Source of the DNA: Limanda limanda
Lineage: Eukaryota; Chordata; Actinopteri; Pleuronectiformes; Pleuronectidae
Assembly: GCF_963576545.1 (NCBI RefSeq)
Contig: NC_083638.1
Span: 20,673,590-20,737,589 of the forward strand
DNA length: 64,000 bases
Reading direction: 5' to 3'
Each line of letters begins with the position of its first letter. Position 1 is the stretch's first letter. A program made the position numbers and the translations under genes. Shown one piece after another: positions 39,624 to 50,230 of this stretch. The notes below the pieces were generated by a model. It did not search any database. It worked only from the letters and a program-made list of their open reading frames with translations, and was not told the origin of the DNA.

Positions 39624-42090
39624 CCCCGACACGCCGACCTGATGGCGCCCGGGCCGCGGCCACCTCCCTTTTCAGACTTGACACCCAGAGTTTATTTTTC
39701 ATAGCCTGGTACGCGTGGCTCTGCAGAGGAGAGCGTGGCAGGCTAGATAAGATGAGTGAATGAGCGGAGTGAATGGATTGATGAATGCACAGGAGACGGG
39801 AACATTCAGTGAAGGGCAGGCAGTCTTTGGATCGTGGCCAGCCAGGGCCGGCGCCACAAGCCACCAAACGTGTGCCAATGTAGCCAACCCCCTGTGATCA
39901 GCGTGAGTTCCGGGGGCAGGAGTACCTGCAGCTCAACACAAACACACATGCACCTGCTTCTCACACACTCTTCGGTCCCTGCGGCTCTATTGTTCGGTCC
40001 CTGCCTCCCTCACTGCCACATCTACAGACAATCCTGCCAATGAGGGAGCAGCTGCCCCAGGAGGGGCGTCGTCAACAGACGCCCAAACGAAGGCTCCTGG
40101 CCAGTCGGGACGGATTTTCATCACAGCGGCCACATGAGCTTTTGAACTGGAAATGCACTTACGAATAAAAACGCTGAAGAACTACCTGGTGGTACTGTGT
40201 TACAACAAAGAACTGCTCAACAATAGGGAAGAACTTAGAAAAATGCACATTTTTTTGGAAAGAATTAAGGAAATGTTTTATTTCGAAATAGAAAATTTGA
40301 GAATTAAGAATTTTAAAAGGTGCTTCAGCCTTGTATTGTATATAATATGAAGACTTAAAAAGAATTTTGTATGTTTTTATTACTTTAATCATTGTTCTTT
40401 TAAAAGAAAGCCTGCCATTTTTATATGTTTATGCTTTTTTGGGTTGGAAAAGGAAAAGCCTTGCTTTGAGTGTTTGTACTGCTGCTGGCCAGAACAGCTC
40501 ATTCTGAGACATTTAGCAGAGTGAGAGCAAACAGGATACACGCCTCCTCTTCTCGTTCCTCTCTCCCGGCTCCGCGAAGCCGAGACCCAGCCACAGCCGC
40601 CTCAGCCGGACCCCTGAGCTCAGAGAAGCTCAGTCAGAGGTCCTGAGACATGGCTCCTGCCCTGTTACACCCCCCCCTTCCACCTCCTTCACAGCAACAT
40701 GTCTCTGTTTGAATCACCGTTTCAACAGCTCCTCCTGTCGGCTTCTCTGCTGCTGACATTAGCTCCACATGCACAACTCGAGATCCAGTGACACATTCAG
40801 TTTTTCACTCACTCGTTTAGTTTCTAAAGACATGAAGAGTCTCTTTAAGCAGCCGCCTGATGAAAACTGGTTCTTGATGCTTTCTCTTAATGTCCGACCT
40901 TCACCTTCATTTCGACGTAATGTAGCATTGGACTGAAACAACACCAGGGTTTGCATAATGTTCCGCCTTTTAAGATGACAGGATGTAGTGCCAAAATAAA
41001 AATTACATAAATAAAATCGTAGCATCTCGGATTTTTTATTTAAAACGGAGTTGAAATTAGGTAGCCAAACATTCAAACCACAACGGCCATCTTCCACTTC
41101 TGAATATCACACTCCTCCTTTTCCTAATATCCCCCATTTTTTTAGAACCCTCGCTACCCAAAGTTGCCAACAAGTTACATATAAACTGGAAATCACAAAG
41201 TCAATTCAAACTGGGTTTTTCCTAGTACATATACAAACAAAAAGGTTTGATTTACCTGGTCTCTAACCTGTTTACAACCCATCTGCCCTCCTCCTGATTC
41301 TGCTCGTTTCACACTGACACTCTGTCCCCTCACCTCATGGTCCTATGTGGGATTGTAAACCCAAGAGCTTATCTACTCCGGGTATAGATTATACAGATTT
41401 CCTCTTTTTTAACTAAAAAGAAATTTGAAAATGTGCAAACAGTTAACTTATAAAAGACTAAGGCACAATTTAGTTACTACTTAAGACTTACCCCATACTT
41501 AAAACATAGGATTTACAAGTGCCTCAAGAATTTGGGAGCATGTGAATGCGTGGCAGTCCTCATGGACATTTTACACATAAAATTATAGATTAGGGACATT
41601 TCATATTGTCTTTGTCTCCTTTCAGATCTTGTGCATGTCAACGGGTACAGAATCCCTTTATCCGAAAGCATCTCCAAGAATCAATTTTATCATAACACAT
41701 TTTTTTATGAATGAGGCCTCAGAGGATCAGAGGGATACGGTATAATCTGTCATTTTTACAGAGCAGAAAAGAGCTGAGAGCGCAGCCCACCAGTTAATGA
41801 AGGAGCACGCACACTGAGGGAAGCAGCCAATCAGCTGGGGAGGAAGGTGGCGTACAGCGAGCCCCGCTTACCCAGCATCCCCTGTGTCTCCAACCCACGC
41901 ACGCCCATGCAGTAGCCCCCCTTACTCAGTGGAGGATGTCTAGATGCTGTGAAATCCTGTTTTTAAAATGTACTTGTTTGAATTCATTGTAATGTAATAT
42001 ATTCTTTGTTGAATGTAGTAATTAGGTATTTATGAATATATGGCTGTGATTTCAGACAAAAAAGAAAATAAAATATTTCAAAAATGTTAA
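39624..42090 (+). other. gse1: gse1 3' UTR
   Basis: About 2.4 kb follows the stop codon without a recognisable gene. It becomes AT-rich and reaches AATAAA at 42067-42072. The size fits a long vertebrate 3' UTR, but the real end is not visible from sequence alone. Confidence 0.6.
42067..42072 (+). promoter_or_regulatory. gse1: Candidate gse1 polyadenylation signal
   Basis: AATAAA in an AT-rich context, followed by a T/GT-rich stretch at 42098-42115. Confidence 0.55.
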
Positions 42091-42229
42091 ATACCAACCT
42101 TTGTCCGTTTGTGGGTGCTGGTAGAATTATTTATTTCAGGAGGGCGAGACAACAAATCACACACGCTGCATAAATCAAAAAGCAAAGATTCCTGGAAGTT
42201 TTCATAAATAGGTTAACTTGGAACTTAAA

Positions 42230-42770
42230 CATAACCCTGATCTGTATGGTGCCGGCTGATCGTAGTGGTAATGGAGGATCCTTTGTCGCGTTGGCATCGG
42301 ATGGTGGTGGACCACGACCGAGGCGGCGGCTGATGATGGATCCTAACTGGCGTTGGCAGTGGACAATGACTGTGGACTATAGTGGATCCCAACTTGATGG
42401 TGGATCATGATCCTGCTGGCTGCTGACCAGAGACTATGATTGCTGCAGGACTGCTTGACATATTGTATTAAAGTGATCCTTCAAAATGTTTACCCTCATC
42501 AATGCTGCTAAAAACTTTAACCCCGATGATGTTTTCCTACACTTGACATCTATTGCACTTCTGTCCGTCCTGGGAGAGGGATCCCTCACATGTGGCTCTC
42601 TCTGAGGTTTCTACGTATTTTTACCTGTTAAAAGGGTTTTTAGTAGTTTTACATTACTCTTGCTGAGGATTAAGGACAGAGGATGTCACACCATGTTAAA
42701 GCCCTCTGAGACGAATTGTGATTTGTGAATATTGGCTATACAAATAAATTTGATTTATCGATCTTATCTA
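42230..42770 (+). repeat. Teleost interspersed repeat (retroelement 3' region)
   Basis: A GGATCC/GGTGG-rich front part is followed by 'gggagagggatccctcacat', 'gctctctctgaggtttctac', 'taaagccctctgagacgaat' and 'ggctatacaaataaatttga'. I recognise this wording as a very common fish repeat ending in a TACAAATAAA tail. It fills most of the space between the gse1 and gins2 3' ends. Confidence 0.7.
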
Positions 42771-43090
42771 GTCACTGGTTTTAGATTGAAATACAGCCAT
42801 CCTTGGTTAGAACTATGTTTAGGTGCTTGTCCATCCAACTTAAGACATTCACTTATGCACTGACCTCAAACTGGAGTTGGTTTGAGGTAAGTGCACTGTC
42901 CTCTAGATATTTACACAGGATCACGTAAAGAGGCAAATTTCTTAACTAGGGCTTAAACTAGTATTCTTAAAAAGAAATGATTGCCATGTATACTAAACAA
43001 AACATAAGATAAACATATCCACATACAATTATACATGCACAGAAATAAGAAATTGAAGAGAATAAAGAAGAGCATGTTCACCACTTCACA
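42771..43090. other. Short spacer between convergent 3' ends
   Basis: AT-rich DNA between the gse1 side repeat and the gins2 3' end. Nothing is recognised. Confidence 0.4.
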
Positions 43091-43104
43091 TACACATAAA
43101 AACA

Positions 43105-43368
43105 TTTATTATGTTACATTTTGAAACACAAATGCAAGGTGGTTGTTTTAACTTCTGACATTAAATTAAATAAGCACATTGCAAACAGCAGACGCATATA
43201 AAGCCTATATGCTTGTCAATATTTACAGATGGATGCGTTTCCCTTGAGAAGTGTAACCCCTTAAAAAACCCAGGTGGAAAACTCTTCTCCTAGGTCCAAA
43301 GCTTTGTCCCCAGCTGTCCCACATCAAGGGGACGATATTCAAACTTCAGCATGATTTAAACTAGTGGA
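43105..43368 (-). other. gins2: gins2 3' UTR with candidate polyA signal
   Basis: On the minus strand AATAAA occurs at 43110-43105, about 260 bases after the stop. This gives a short 3' UTR. Confidence 0.5.
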
Positions 43369-43497
43369 TCAATAGTCCGTTGACTGTCCTTTACTGGAAG
43401 CAGGCTGCATATTGGAACGTAGCTTGTACATAAAGTTAAGAGAGTCGAGGAAAAACGATCGAATGGTGTTGATCTCCATCAGAGTCAGGTTGTCCAG
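43369..43497 (-). CDS. gins2: gins2 exon 5 with stop (aa 145-186)
   Basis: Minus-strand acceptor CTGTAG, stop TGA (plus 43369-43371). It encodes the conserved [16 protein letters not shown] and a short Gln/Ser/Thr-rich tail. Confidence 0.96.
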   Translation of the reverse strand: MDNLTLMEINTIRSFFLDSLNFMYKLRSNMQPASSKGQSTDY

Positions 43498-45765
43498 CTA
43501 CAGAGGGAAGGACGCAGAGAGACAGGAGACAATGTTAGTTTTATAACAAGCAAATATCAAATTTTAAATTTATTCTCTAATGACTGTGATGAATGTTTGA
43601 GCTCATGTGCTCCTGCTATTAAATATTACAGTGAATCAGAGGAAATAAATAATAAAAATAAGAGGAAAATCCTAAATATTTTGAGACAATCGCTCAGATT
43701 AAGAAAGAATGAAAGCGTTCCAAGGTTAAACTTAACCTCATGAATGTTCAGAGCTGTTTGTCAGATTCCATGTGTGTAAAGCTCGGTTACAAATATCCAA
43801 GCACTGCATCTAATATTTTTTAAGTATCAGAGATTCACAGGTTGATTACTCATGAAATGGTCTTTTACATGTCAGAAAAAAAGCCTTTTCCCAAAGCAAC
43901 ATGTTCATATTGCTTGTTTGTTAGACCTCACATCCCAAAACCAAAACATTAAGACTTAACCATCACAGCTGAGAAAGAATACCAGCAAATATTTTTGCTT
44001 AAATGTTTAATCAATAAGGTTTATGTTGTCAAATAAACAAATTATTTGACCGTTTTTTTTCAGTTCCACAATATCTTACTAAGTTATAATGTTATTGGAA
44101 CTGTGTAATTTAAGTGAAAGGTACAGAGCCTGCCTCTTGTGGTCAGTGGTACCTTGGCATGAGCCTCTTGCTGACTGATGAAGCTGTCGGCGGACAGGCG
44201 GAGTTTTGCAATGCGCGTGTCCCAGATGTCTTTGACCAGCGTGCGGATCTCATCTGCCTTAGGAATATTATCTGACGCGCTGCAGAAACATACAAACCGT
44301 TACGTGAGCTAGAGCGCCAAATACAAGGAGGACAATGGACGTGACTCGGGTTTCTATGACTCACTGGTTCAGCAGCAGTTTGGTCAGCTCCATGTAGTAC
44401 GGACTGGGAACAGGAGCAAACGTTCCCTCTTTCCTCTCAAGCTCTCGTATCTCCTCCAGTTTCTCTGCACATTGGAGCAGAACGAAATCACCACATGAAG
44501 CCAATCTGTTTATGTGTTTATAAATAAAGGTTTTTATGAGGTTTTTTGAATCCTCCTGCTTTGTGGTTGATAGTGGTTGATGTAAGGTTAGAAATTATTG
44601 AGGGATAAGGATACTTCCATGAAATCAGACACCAATAAAAGCATCATCCTTAAGAACGCCTGGTATAACATATTCCTCTGTGCTATAGTGTCCAATTGTT
44701 TTCAAAAGGCAAAAAAAAATAAAGTTTGGGATTTAAAGGAAGCAAGAAATATAAAGAATAACACAAGCCCTATCCTGTAAATCTATAAAACTTGAAAATG
44801 TAAATAAACTACATATACATCAACATGAATCTTAACATTGACTTAAGGAAAATAAACTCACTGAACTGCCTTTGTGTGATTCTGAAAGTAATCCCTAATC
44901 TAATTTGTATTACAAATCATCCCATGTCTAGTTCAAATAGAGAAAAATATATTCCCAGTCACTGCTTTTTTAATGCATTTAGGGATTTACTTTTGGACAG
45001 ATGATGTTAGTTTGGAAGTGTCTAAAAGGTGTGGAGAGGCAGGAAAATATATAGCCTCTTAAATCTCTGCAAGAACACAAATCATATAGAAACGTATTTG
45101 TGTGGTAAAAAAATAAACTAAAGCAAACACTGACTGGAACCTTATATACACAGTCTATGACTGGCACACCATAGTAGTACGTTTAATAATATTAAAAGTA
45201 TATTAACAGGGTAACTGATTCTAAATGTGGCTTAGCAGCAGTCCTCTGCTTTGGAAGCCACCTGCATTTACTGTGCATGTACACGCAGATTATTATTTAT
45301 TTGTTTTCAACTCTTACCAACATCCATCCACTCAGGAGGAACGATTCTGCACTTCTGTCTCTGTTTGAGGTTGAGAGCCAACCACACGGGGACCTCCACC
45401 GGCAGCCCAGGGTTGAAGGGGCCCAGGTCCCCCTGAAGACACAGGGACACACGTTACTGAGCAGAAAGGTTCCGGTTCACACACACACACAAGCCCCTGA
45501 CTCCATCTTCACCAACACACAAGCTGTGTATAGAGGACCTGTGGGGTTATAGCTTGACGTGTGACTACAACACTGAGCTGCAGGGTAAATATTAACATTA
45601 GATTGCTCAGATTGGTTTACGCTCATTAGTTGGACTGTGTAAAATAAGGTGCTAACAAACAACGCATTTCCTCACCCCGATCAGATAGATCTTGTCCAGA
45701 CTGAAGTTGGGAATGATCTTCACCGTCTCCTTCTCCGAGAGGAACTCCACCTCTGCAGGATCCAT
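43369..45765 (-). CDS. gins2: GINS complex subunit PSF2 (GINS2), 5 exons
   Basis: Exons in transcription order: 45765-45676, 45432-45318, 44464-44365, 44279-44153, 43497-43369; 561 nt, 186 aa against 185 in human. All junctions are GT/AG and in phase. Identification rests on the N-terminal [60 protein letters not shown] and [20 protein letters not shown]. The first 60 or so residues form the small beta-rich B domain and the rest the helical A domain; PSF2 has B before A. GINS (SLD5-PSF1-PSF2-PSF3) joins CDC45 and MCM2-7 as the CMG helicase in the nucleus. E2F- and ETS-like sites lie just upstream. The gene converges with gse1, as in human. Confidence 0.98.
43498..44152 (-). other. gins2: gins2 intron 4, nothing else seen
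   Basis: 655-bp AT-rich GT...AG intron without recognised elements. Confidence 0.8.
44153..44279 (-). CDS. gins2: gins2 exon 4 (aa 103-144)
   Basis: Encodes [20 protein letters not shown] and [16 protein letters not shown]; minus-strand acceptor CTGCAG, donor GTACCA. Confidence 0.97.
44365..44464 (-). CDS. gins2: gins2 exon 3 (aa 69-102)
   Basis: Encodes [20 protein letters not shown] and [13 protein letters not shown]; minus-strand acceptor GTGCAG, donor GTGAGT. Confidence 0.97.
44465..45317 (-). other. gins2: gins2 intron 2, nothing else seen
   Basis: 853-bp AT-rich GT...AG intron without recognised elements. Confidence 0.8.
45318..45432 (-). CDS. gins2: gins2 exon 2 (aa 31-68)
   Basis: Encodes [20 protein letters not shown] and [14 protein letters not shown]; minus-strand acceptor CTTCAG, donor GTAAGA. 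Confidence 0.97.
45676..45765 (-). CDS. gins2: gins2 exon 1 with start (aa 1-30)
   Basis: The ATG lies at plus 45765-45763 in the context ACGCGATGG. Thirty codons end in phase 0 at the donor GTGAGG. The start matches human PSF2. Confidence 0.97.
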
Positions 45766-45900
45766 CGCGTCCGTGTGTCTTTACTGTTTCGCACAAACCT
45801 CACCGCAACACTGAGAAACGTTCCCGCGCTGCGAGAGGAACGGAAGCACGGCGTCGTCATCAACCGGAAGTGAGATGTCGTCAAAAAGTGAGCGGCGTTT
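45766..45900 (-). promoter_or_regulatory. gins2: gins2 promoter with E2F- and ETS-like sites
   Basis: TTCCCGCGC (45821-45829) matches the E2F core about 55 bases upstream of the ATG. CGGAAG at 45841-45846 and CCGGAAGTGA at 45864-45873 match ETS sites. E2F control is usual for GINS and MCM genes; occupancy here is inferred. Confidence 0.55.
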
Positions 45901-46337
45901 AACGCGCTTTTACAATTTATTTCTGTGTCTCACTTTATGTTTCTAATCCCGTCAACACTGGAAATCTATTTTCTACATTCATTACAGTTTAAAGGCTGTT
46001 TGTTAAGAAACCGGTTGCCCTTGACAACACTGTCCGCTCCTTAAATGGTCTGACCCGGAAAGGTGGGTCATGTGATAGTAAAACAGTTGCATGTAATAAC
46101 CGCTAGGTGGCACATATTGACCAAGTGATGAAGAGCACTGCAACGTTGATTCTATAAAACAATAGGTGAGGGTTTTTAGACGGTATTAGTTATTCACACG
46201 TGGATATATAGTTTCCATATAGTTACACTTTTATGTAGAAGAGTGTTTGAGACTGATGGAATAATTCATCGTTCACTGTGGTTGTCATACCACATTTACA
46301 CCATCATAACAAGCATTCTGGCTCTCAGAATAAAAAG
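45901..46337. other. Intergenic spacer with CTCF-like motif
   Basis: No gene is seen. CCGCTAGGTGGCAC at 46100-46113 is a close match to the CTCF core. Confidence 0.5.
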
Positions 46338-46661
46338 TTAAATGTTGAAGCTGAACACCCCCACATCCCCCTCCCCTTCCAAACATGACAACCTGTGGTA
46401 GCCTTCAGTTGTCATAAAACTCAAAAGATGTTTAGCTTGTCCAGTCTGGGCTACTGTAAAAAACGTGTCTGCCTCCGCAGAGAATGCACTCCCGATGTAA
46501 ATATAAAGTATTTAAATATAAAGGGCCATTCTAGGGCAAAGAAAAAAAACTATTTTTACAATTTAGATAATTGCACTCAAGTGAAAACATCACTAGGATT
46601 ATTTTATATTCGGTTTCTGCTAATAGATCCCTTTTACTTAAATAACACAGTTAACCTTTAA
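46338..46661 (+). mobile_element. TTAA-flanked MITE, family A copy 1 (5' damaged)
   Basis: It shares 'ccttccaaacatgacaacct', 'ctcccgatgtaaatataaag' and 'gtgaaaacatcactaggatt' with the copies at 51737-52098 and 62659-62976, and ends at TTAA (46658-46661). The normal left end is not recognisable. Confidence 0.7.
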
Positions 46662-47205
46662 GTACTGTGGCTGGAAAATAGAAAGCTAATATTAAGAATT
46701 TGGAATCCGTATTTATATACACAATTGTGTAAGTAGGATTCATGTTGTAGATGCTCAATGTGAAGGCAGTTTTAAATACTTAAAATACTCTTCTGTGGCT
46801 TACTTTGTACCATCACATTTATTAAAGTAATTGTATGTTAATGACCATTGCTGTATACAAAATCTTTTTAAAAAGTAATGTTTCCCACTGAAATTTTGTC
46901 CATGTACTAAATTTTAGTGTTTTTTTGAAATATATATTGAGTTGCTTACTGTCTTTTTGTAATTAACCTCATTAGTTGGTGATCATTGACTTTTAAATTT
47001 TCAAGATTACAATTGTACATTTGTATCCTCTGTGCGTGAGACAACAGTTTAAGTTGTGATGAGCAGTCAGTTTTTTCATTGGAATATCAGGCCAGCCGTA
47101 TTCTCTGATTACAACATACATGTAACAGGTCATTCATGTATCAGTTGACACAGCAGCAAAACCCTTAAATTAATCCTGGTCAAGCTATTTTATGCTATAA
47201 AAATA
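46662..47205. other. Intergenic, no gene seen
   Basis: AT-rich DNA between two mobile elements; nothing is recognised. Confidence 0.45.
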
Positions 47206-47690
47206 TTAAAGGGACTCTTACCTTTGTTGCATTTTTACACTTTTTTTGGATAAGGTTAAATTTGTATTTTAACACTCTAAAATGCAAGACAGACCCACCA
47301 GGAGTAAAAACAAACAATTATTTCACTCTCATAATATTTAGTGAAAACTTCAACCAATAAAATTCTTCGGACCGAAGGACCTTATTGGCCGACAGACCTG
47401 TCTGTTTGCTGCATGGACATGCAGGTTTTCCGTCTGCTTCTTGTGGCGCATTCGGGCCCGCGTCATCAAGGCATGTGAATGTAAATGTATATAACTTACC
47501 GAATCCATTGCTTTGGTAAACAAAAACTCACGTGCGTGCGCGGAGGCAGTAGATTGTAAGTCTGCTTGTAAATAAAGTTTCTTCAAAAAAACACCGCGGA
47601 TGGGAACGAGGGGGTGGGGCATTGGAGGAAGACGGGATGATTTGAATGTGCTGTAATTCTCAAATGCAACAAAGGTAAGAGTCCCTTTAA
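47206..47690. mobile_element. TTAA-flanked MITE, family B, perfect 29-bp inverted ends
   Basis: TTAAAGGGACTCTTACCTTT and nine further bases at the left end are mirrored exactly at the right end (47662-47690). Both ends start with TTAA, the target of piggyBac-type (and Kolobok-type) transposons. The 485-bp element has no transposase-like frame. Perfect ends suggest recent activity or a young copy. Confidence 0.85.
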
Positions 47691-47748
47691 CCAAACATGT
47701 TTTCAAACTTGTATCAACATTAGTGTCAAGGCAGTGGTCAAATACAGC

Positions 47749-48973
47749 CAGTGTTGGGGAGTAACGGAATACATGTAACGGCGTTACGTATTTAGAATAC
47801 AAATTATGAGTAACTGTATTCCGTTACAGTTACAAATTAAATAGATGGTATTCAGAATACAGTTACATTGTTGAAATCAGTGGATTACATGACGGTACTT
47901 CTCTGTTTCACGAGTTTAATCACTGTCTCGTAAATCCACCGGAGGCAAAGCCCCCAGGAAGCAGCTGGAGACCAGGGCTGCCGTATGAGCGCCCGGGACC
48001 CCGGCGGCGTGAAGAAGCCTCACCGCGACCGGCTCGGGACCGAGGCTCTGAGAGAGTTCCGTCGCTACCAGAAATCTACGGAGCTGCTGATCCGCAAGCT
48101 GCCCTTCCTGCGCCTGATGAGAGAAGACCGACCTGCGCTCCCAGAGCTCTGCTGTCATGGCTCTGCAGGAGGCCAGCGAGGCACGCCGGGTTCACACCGG
48201 ACGCTGAAGCGACGCTAAAATAATATCACCCGTTGACCCAGTAGTATAAAAGCATATAGTCACTTCTTGCTCCAACATTAACTGCAACAGCGTCCCAATT
48301 TAATGTCATCCATCTTCAAGAACTTCTCCGCTGTTTGCTCCATTCAATGTCGGGTGTGGAGGGTAAATTACGTATTCTCCGCCCCCCCCCCCTCTCTTTT
48401 TATCTTTATGATTGCTTGTGTGTCTGTATGGAGGGGCAGAGGGGGGCATTTAATAATGTGATCGGTCAAATTGGTAAATTTAAAACTCCAGGACAACAGA
48501 AGGGGAATACAAACTATGGGATGCATGCTTATAAATCATATAAAATATGTCATCAATATCGTTTAAAATCATTTTTCAGTGTGTTTCCTGGAGCGATACG
48601 CTCGCGTCAAGCTCAAACTAAAATAGACTCGACGCCGAAACGATCGTAGCACGGCGCGAGGCAGCCTTGGCACAGGGGGGGGTCCTTCAGCCTCTGGTGG
48701 GACCGGCACAGAGGTGGGAGTGGATGGGAGCCGGACATCCAGCGGCCCGCAGCATCGGTGGAGAGAGAGTTTAAACTGCTGCTGCTCCCCTGACTATAAA
48801 AACGCCGCAATCATACACTTAAAAAATGCAATACAAACCGGAAGTATTCCAAGTATTCAGAATACGTTACTCAGATAAGTTAATGTAATGGAATACGTTA
48901 CAGATTACATTTTTGTGCATGTATTCTGTATTCTGTAACGGAATACGTTTTCAAAGTATCCTTCCCAACACTG
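47749..48973. mobile_element. Non-autonomous hAT-type transposon carrying a histone H3 fragment
   Basis: The element is 1,225 bp. It is flanked by a perfect 8-bp direct repeat AATACAGC (47741-47748, 48974-48981), the hAT hallmark. Its ends are inverted copies of CAGTGTTGGG. Inside both ends are many GTAACG/GAATAC subterminal motifs, about 120-140 bp deep, as expected for transposase binding repeats. No transposase frame is present. The interior includes a histone H3 pseudogene fragment (47929-48183) and other GC-rich DNA at 48600-48800 of unknown origin. Confidence 0.85.
47929..48183 (+). pseudogene. Histone H3 fragment, decayed, inside a hAT element
   Basis: The translated pieces align with canonical H3 from about Arg8 (47929) to Ala98 (48183). 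They include [18 protein letters not shown], then after a 1-base frameshift near codon 25, [28 protein letters not shown], and after a small deletion removing about residues 74-78, [20 protein letters not shown]. Several substitutions are present (for example codon 27 reads ATG). Both ends of the H3 gene are missing and no start or 3' stem-loop is visible. The copy is clearly non-functional as a histone. Confidence 0.9.
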
Positions 48974-48981
48974 AATACAGC

Positions 48982-50070
48982 AAACAAAATAATTTACTTA
49001 ATGACAAACTCATAAGACTTTATAATTTCCACAAAAAGTTTCATTTTACATTCAGTTTATAAAGTCCCTGTAAAAATGTGATTTCCACAGTAATTTAATA
49101 AGTAATTAGCTCTTTCTAATTCATTCAAATCTCAAATAGTAATGTACTTCTGTACTAGATACATTAAAGTGGTCAATTAAGTATAAATAATATTACTATA
49201 TCTAATTCTTAAAACAGCAAACAACAAAAATGCACACATCCCTGAGATCTGATTCAGTGGAGCTGTGAGCTAATCTTCAAAGCAACAATCAATCAATTTG
49301 ATAATATTTCACTGAGACTGATGTTCTGAGACATGCATTATAGAAATGTTTGCATTAATGATTTAAAACTCAAATATTTTAAATCAACAACCTTCTGTTA
49401 GTGCATCCAGAGTGACTCCAGCTGCCAGGTTACTTTAAGTCCAATAATACAAAACCTTAAACGAGTCCTGGCTCTTTTTTTCTATGTAATCTATGTTTGT
49501 TAATTAGTTATTTTATTTTTAGTTATCAAATTTCACACAGACATCCTCAGGCTACACTTTGACATGGGGATTTTGCTTAAAGTTTATCAAAAAAGGAACA
49601 TTTAATGAAGAACATTGTCATTAATCTCATATCTCAGGAGTTAAATAATCTATTTCTTTGATAATTTAGGACTTAATCTCTACGGTTACTGTCCCTACAA
49701 TCTGAGAGGATAAATAGATCAAATAATCTAGAATTTAACTCTATGCGCATAACTATCAATAAACACAAACCATTGCAGAAAAAAATGCATTAAGTTCCAT
49801 TCAAAAACAGAATCTCCTTCCCCACTTCAGCAGCACCTTGTAAAGGCGGACATATGCAAACAGTGCACATATGGTGCTTGCCCTTAAGAGATTTTGGCCA
49901 GACTGGTCAGGACTCCACATGCTCCCATCAGAGCTGGAACCTTCTGATGGAACAAAGACGACATGTTCAGCATTTATGTACATCTGTGCTACACAACAAG
50001 TAGCATCATGCACGCTGAAATGGCAGCAATATTTGTGTGTGTGTGTCCAGGTTGCTGTTGACTCAGGGTC
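48982..50070 (-). other. emc8: emc8 3' UTR and intergenic DNA
   Basis: AT-rich DNA after the emc8 stop on the minus strand. A minus-strand AATAAA at 49518-49513 is a possible polyA site. Nothing else is recognised. Confidence 0.4.
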
Positions 50071-50230
50071 TTAGCAGAGATCCAGGACGGACTTGTTGAT
50101 CACGGGGTTGGTCCAGTCGTTCCTTAGGTCATCCAAGTGATTATCAAAGTCAATCAGATTTTCGTAGGACCTGCCCTCTAACAGTGCAGACGTGATCTTC
50201 TGTGCTTCGCTCCAGTCCTCAAAAGTTTCA
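50071..50230 (-). CDS. emc8: emc8 exon 5 with stop (aa 152-204)
   Basis: Minus-strand acceptor CTTCCAG, stop TAA at plus 50071-50073. It encodes [20 protein letters not shown] and the conserved C-terminus ending SVLDLC. Confidence 0.97.

Noticed and set aside
48006..48020. ATG at the position of H3 codon 27 (a K27M-like change)
   Set aside because: It lies directly after the frameshift in a decayed fragment with many other changes, so it has no functional meaning.
47985..48218. Open frame that looks like an intact histone H3-like protein
   Set aside because: The apparent start lies after a frameshift. The frame lacks the H3 tail and C-terminal half, has a small deletion and leaves the H3 frame, so it is a pseudogene fragment.
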